Position numbers and translations under genes: made by a program
Part shown: positions 4,622 to 5,645 of the stretch, in pieces
How positions within the stretch are numbered: position 1 is the stretch's first letter
Layout of the letters: the number at the start of each line of letters is the position of its first letter
Notes under the pieces: generated by a model
The model's database searches: none
What the model was told of the DNA's origin: nothing
Seen by the model: only the letters and a program-made list of their open reading frames with translations
NCBI GenBank assembly: GCA_946479225.1
Contig: CAMLFI010000196.1
Location: 1 to 5,645 of the forward strand
Direction of reading: 5' to 3'
Origin: an uncultured Mucilaginibacter sp.
Lineage (GTDB): Bacteria; Bacteroidota; Bacteroidia; Sphingobacteriales; Sphingobacteriaceae
Length of the DNA stretch: 5,645 nucleotides

Positions 4622-5645
4622 ATGAAAAATAATAACAAGTGGCTTTTGGGTATAGCCTGCTTATCGGCAGTGGCTTTTTATACCTGTAAGTCGTCTCAAA
4701 AGTATGCTACACAATACCCTGTAGAGCGCGATGCCGCAGGTCGGATAAAGGTGAATATGCACCCTGATCCTACGCCAAAGTCGCCTGAAGAAGAGATGAA
4801 GCACATTTACTTACCTGCCGGATACCACCTGCAGTTAGTAGCTTCAGAGCCGATGGTAAGCCAGCCGGTTGCTATTGCATGGGATGGTGCAGGCAGAATG
4901 TACGTAGCCGAAATGAATACCTACATGACTGATGCTGACGGAAATGGTCAGCGTGACGAAAAATGTAAGATCAAGCTTTTGGAAGACACCAACGGCGACG
5001 GTGTTATGGATAAAATGACCGTCTACGTTGAAAATATAGTAATGCCAAGAACACTGCAGCCACTTGATAATGGCCGCTTATTGGTAAACCTTACCTGGAC
5101 AAATGATGTATTTTGTTTCCAGGATACCAATGGCGACGGCGTTTCTGATAAAAAGACGACAGTTTACACCAGCCCGACAGTTGGTAACAACAATAACCTT
5201 GAACACCAAAAAAGTGGTTTGATCTGGAATTTGGATAACCGCATGTATGTTACTTATGATCCGGTTCGTTTCACGCTGCAAGGCGAAAAAGTAATTGGTG
5301 AGGAGATACAGGAAGGCGTACCACCGCAATGGGGTTTAACGCATGATGATTATGGTCGCTTGTTCTTTTCAAACGCTGGTTCTGAAACTCCTGCGCGCGA
5401 TTTCCAACAAAATATTCATTATGGTCAGTTAGATGCCAAGGATCAGTTTGATGCTGAATTTCAGGAAGTTTGGCCAATTGTGACCACTCCTGACGTTCAG
5501 GGCGGCCCAATTCGCTTACGTTCTACAGACAGCACTCTTAATCACTTTACTGCAGTTGCAGGTCAGTCAATCTATCGCGGCAACATGCTGCCTAAAGATT
5601 TGTACGGAGATCTGTTAATTCCTGAGCCTGTAGGTCGTATCATTC
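4622..5645 (+). CDS. PVC-type sugar-dehydrogenase-like lipoprotein, N-terminal part (runs off window)
   Basis: The frame is open from ATG 4622 to the window end (341 residues, no stop). The N-terminus is a hydrophobic signal with C22 in AFYTCKSS, a plausible but non-ideal lipobox, so it is probably an envelope lipoprotein; C13 is a weaker alternative. After a spacer (23-60), LPAGYHLQLVASEP (64-77) opens the beta-propeller domain of the Pirellula/Verrucomicrobia-type (PVC-type) membrane-bound dehydrogenase family, related to soluble glucose/sorbosone dehydrogenases. Three Asp-rich calcium-type loops are visible: DADGNGQRD (104-112), DTNGDGVMD (122-130) and DTNGDGVSD (168-176). EHQKSGLIWNLDN (194-206) and GLTHDDYGRLFFSN (238-251) are propeller motifs. 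Family members usually continue to a C-terminal CxxCH cytochrome domain, expected downstream but not visible. It probably oxidises a sugar-like substrate and passes electrons to haem. Family sure; substrate unknown. Confidence 0.9.
   Translation, partial: MKNNNKWLLGIACLSAVAFYTCKSSQKYATQYPVERDAAGRIKVNMHPDPTPKSPEEEMKHIYLPAGYHLQLVASEPMVSQPVAIAWDGAGRMYVAEMNTYMTDADGNGQRDEKCKIKLLEDTNGDGVMDKMTVYVENIVMPRTLQPLDNGRLLVNLTWTNDVFCFQDTNGDGVSDKKTTVYTSPTVGNNNNLEHQKSGLIWNLDNRMYVTYDPVRFTLQGEKVIGEEIQEGVPPQWGLTHDDYGRLFFSNAGSETPARDFQQNIHYGQLDAKDQFDAEFQEVWPIVTTPDVQGGPIRLRSTDSTLNHFTAVAGQSIYRGNMLPKDLYGDLLIPEPVGRII

Noticed and set aside
5078..5510. Two antisense open frames opposite the dehydrogenase (5078-5329 and 5271-5510)
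   Set aside because: The + strand carries continuous PVC-type dehydrogenase motifs through this stretch.
1..5645. CRISPR array, tRNA, rRNA or insertion sequence
   Set aside because: I saw no regularly spaced direct repeats, no tRNA-like cloverleaf, no rRNA-like segments and no transposase or terminal inverted repeats.

Overview
The window looks like chromosomal DNA from a Bacteroidota bacterium, most likely of the Sphingobacteriaceae type (Pedobacter/Mucilaginibacter-like). This rests on the gene families, on promoter-like TAnnTTTG boxes, and on A/T-rich start regions without clear Shine-Dalgarno sequences. All genes I can support are on the + strand. The genus is inference, since no search was run.

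Layout. 1-945 is the 3' end of a large envelope protein of the Bacteroidota MG2/TonB-plug type. A short A/T-rich gap with a weak terminator-like hairpin and a 17-bp palindrome leads to 1024-2388, a DEDDh exonuclease fused to a UvrC-type GIY-YIG nuclease. This gene has a GTG start that almost touches its probable -7 box. At 2557-2796 lies a free-standing 79-residue peptide with a double-glycine leader and eight cysteines in its predicted core. It is preceded by a candidate promoter and two hairpins, and followed by a strong hairpin terminator. About 360 bases after that (2871-3230) hold no gene I can support, only small hairpins and the promoter of the next gene.

The last part (3231-5645) is a periplasmic oxidation module. 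It has an exported monohaem c-type cytochrome with its own promoter and terminator, then an exported ThuA-domain protein, then the N-terminal part of a PVC-type sugar-dehydrogenase-like lipoprotein that runs off the window. The last two are 45 bases apart and probably co-transcribed. The likely logic is that ThuA and the dehydrogenase act on a sugar or sugar-derived substrate outside the cytoplasm and electrons pass to c-type haem. The substrate cannot be read from the sequence.

The most interesting items are the cysteine-rich double-glycine peptide, which has no export or modification gene within the window, and a pair of 17-bp palindromes sharing the layout TTAGC-N7-GCTAA. One sits on the exonuclease promoter and the other ahead of the ThuA gene.
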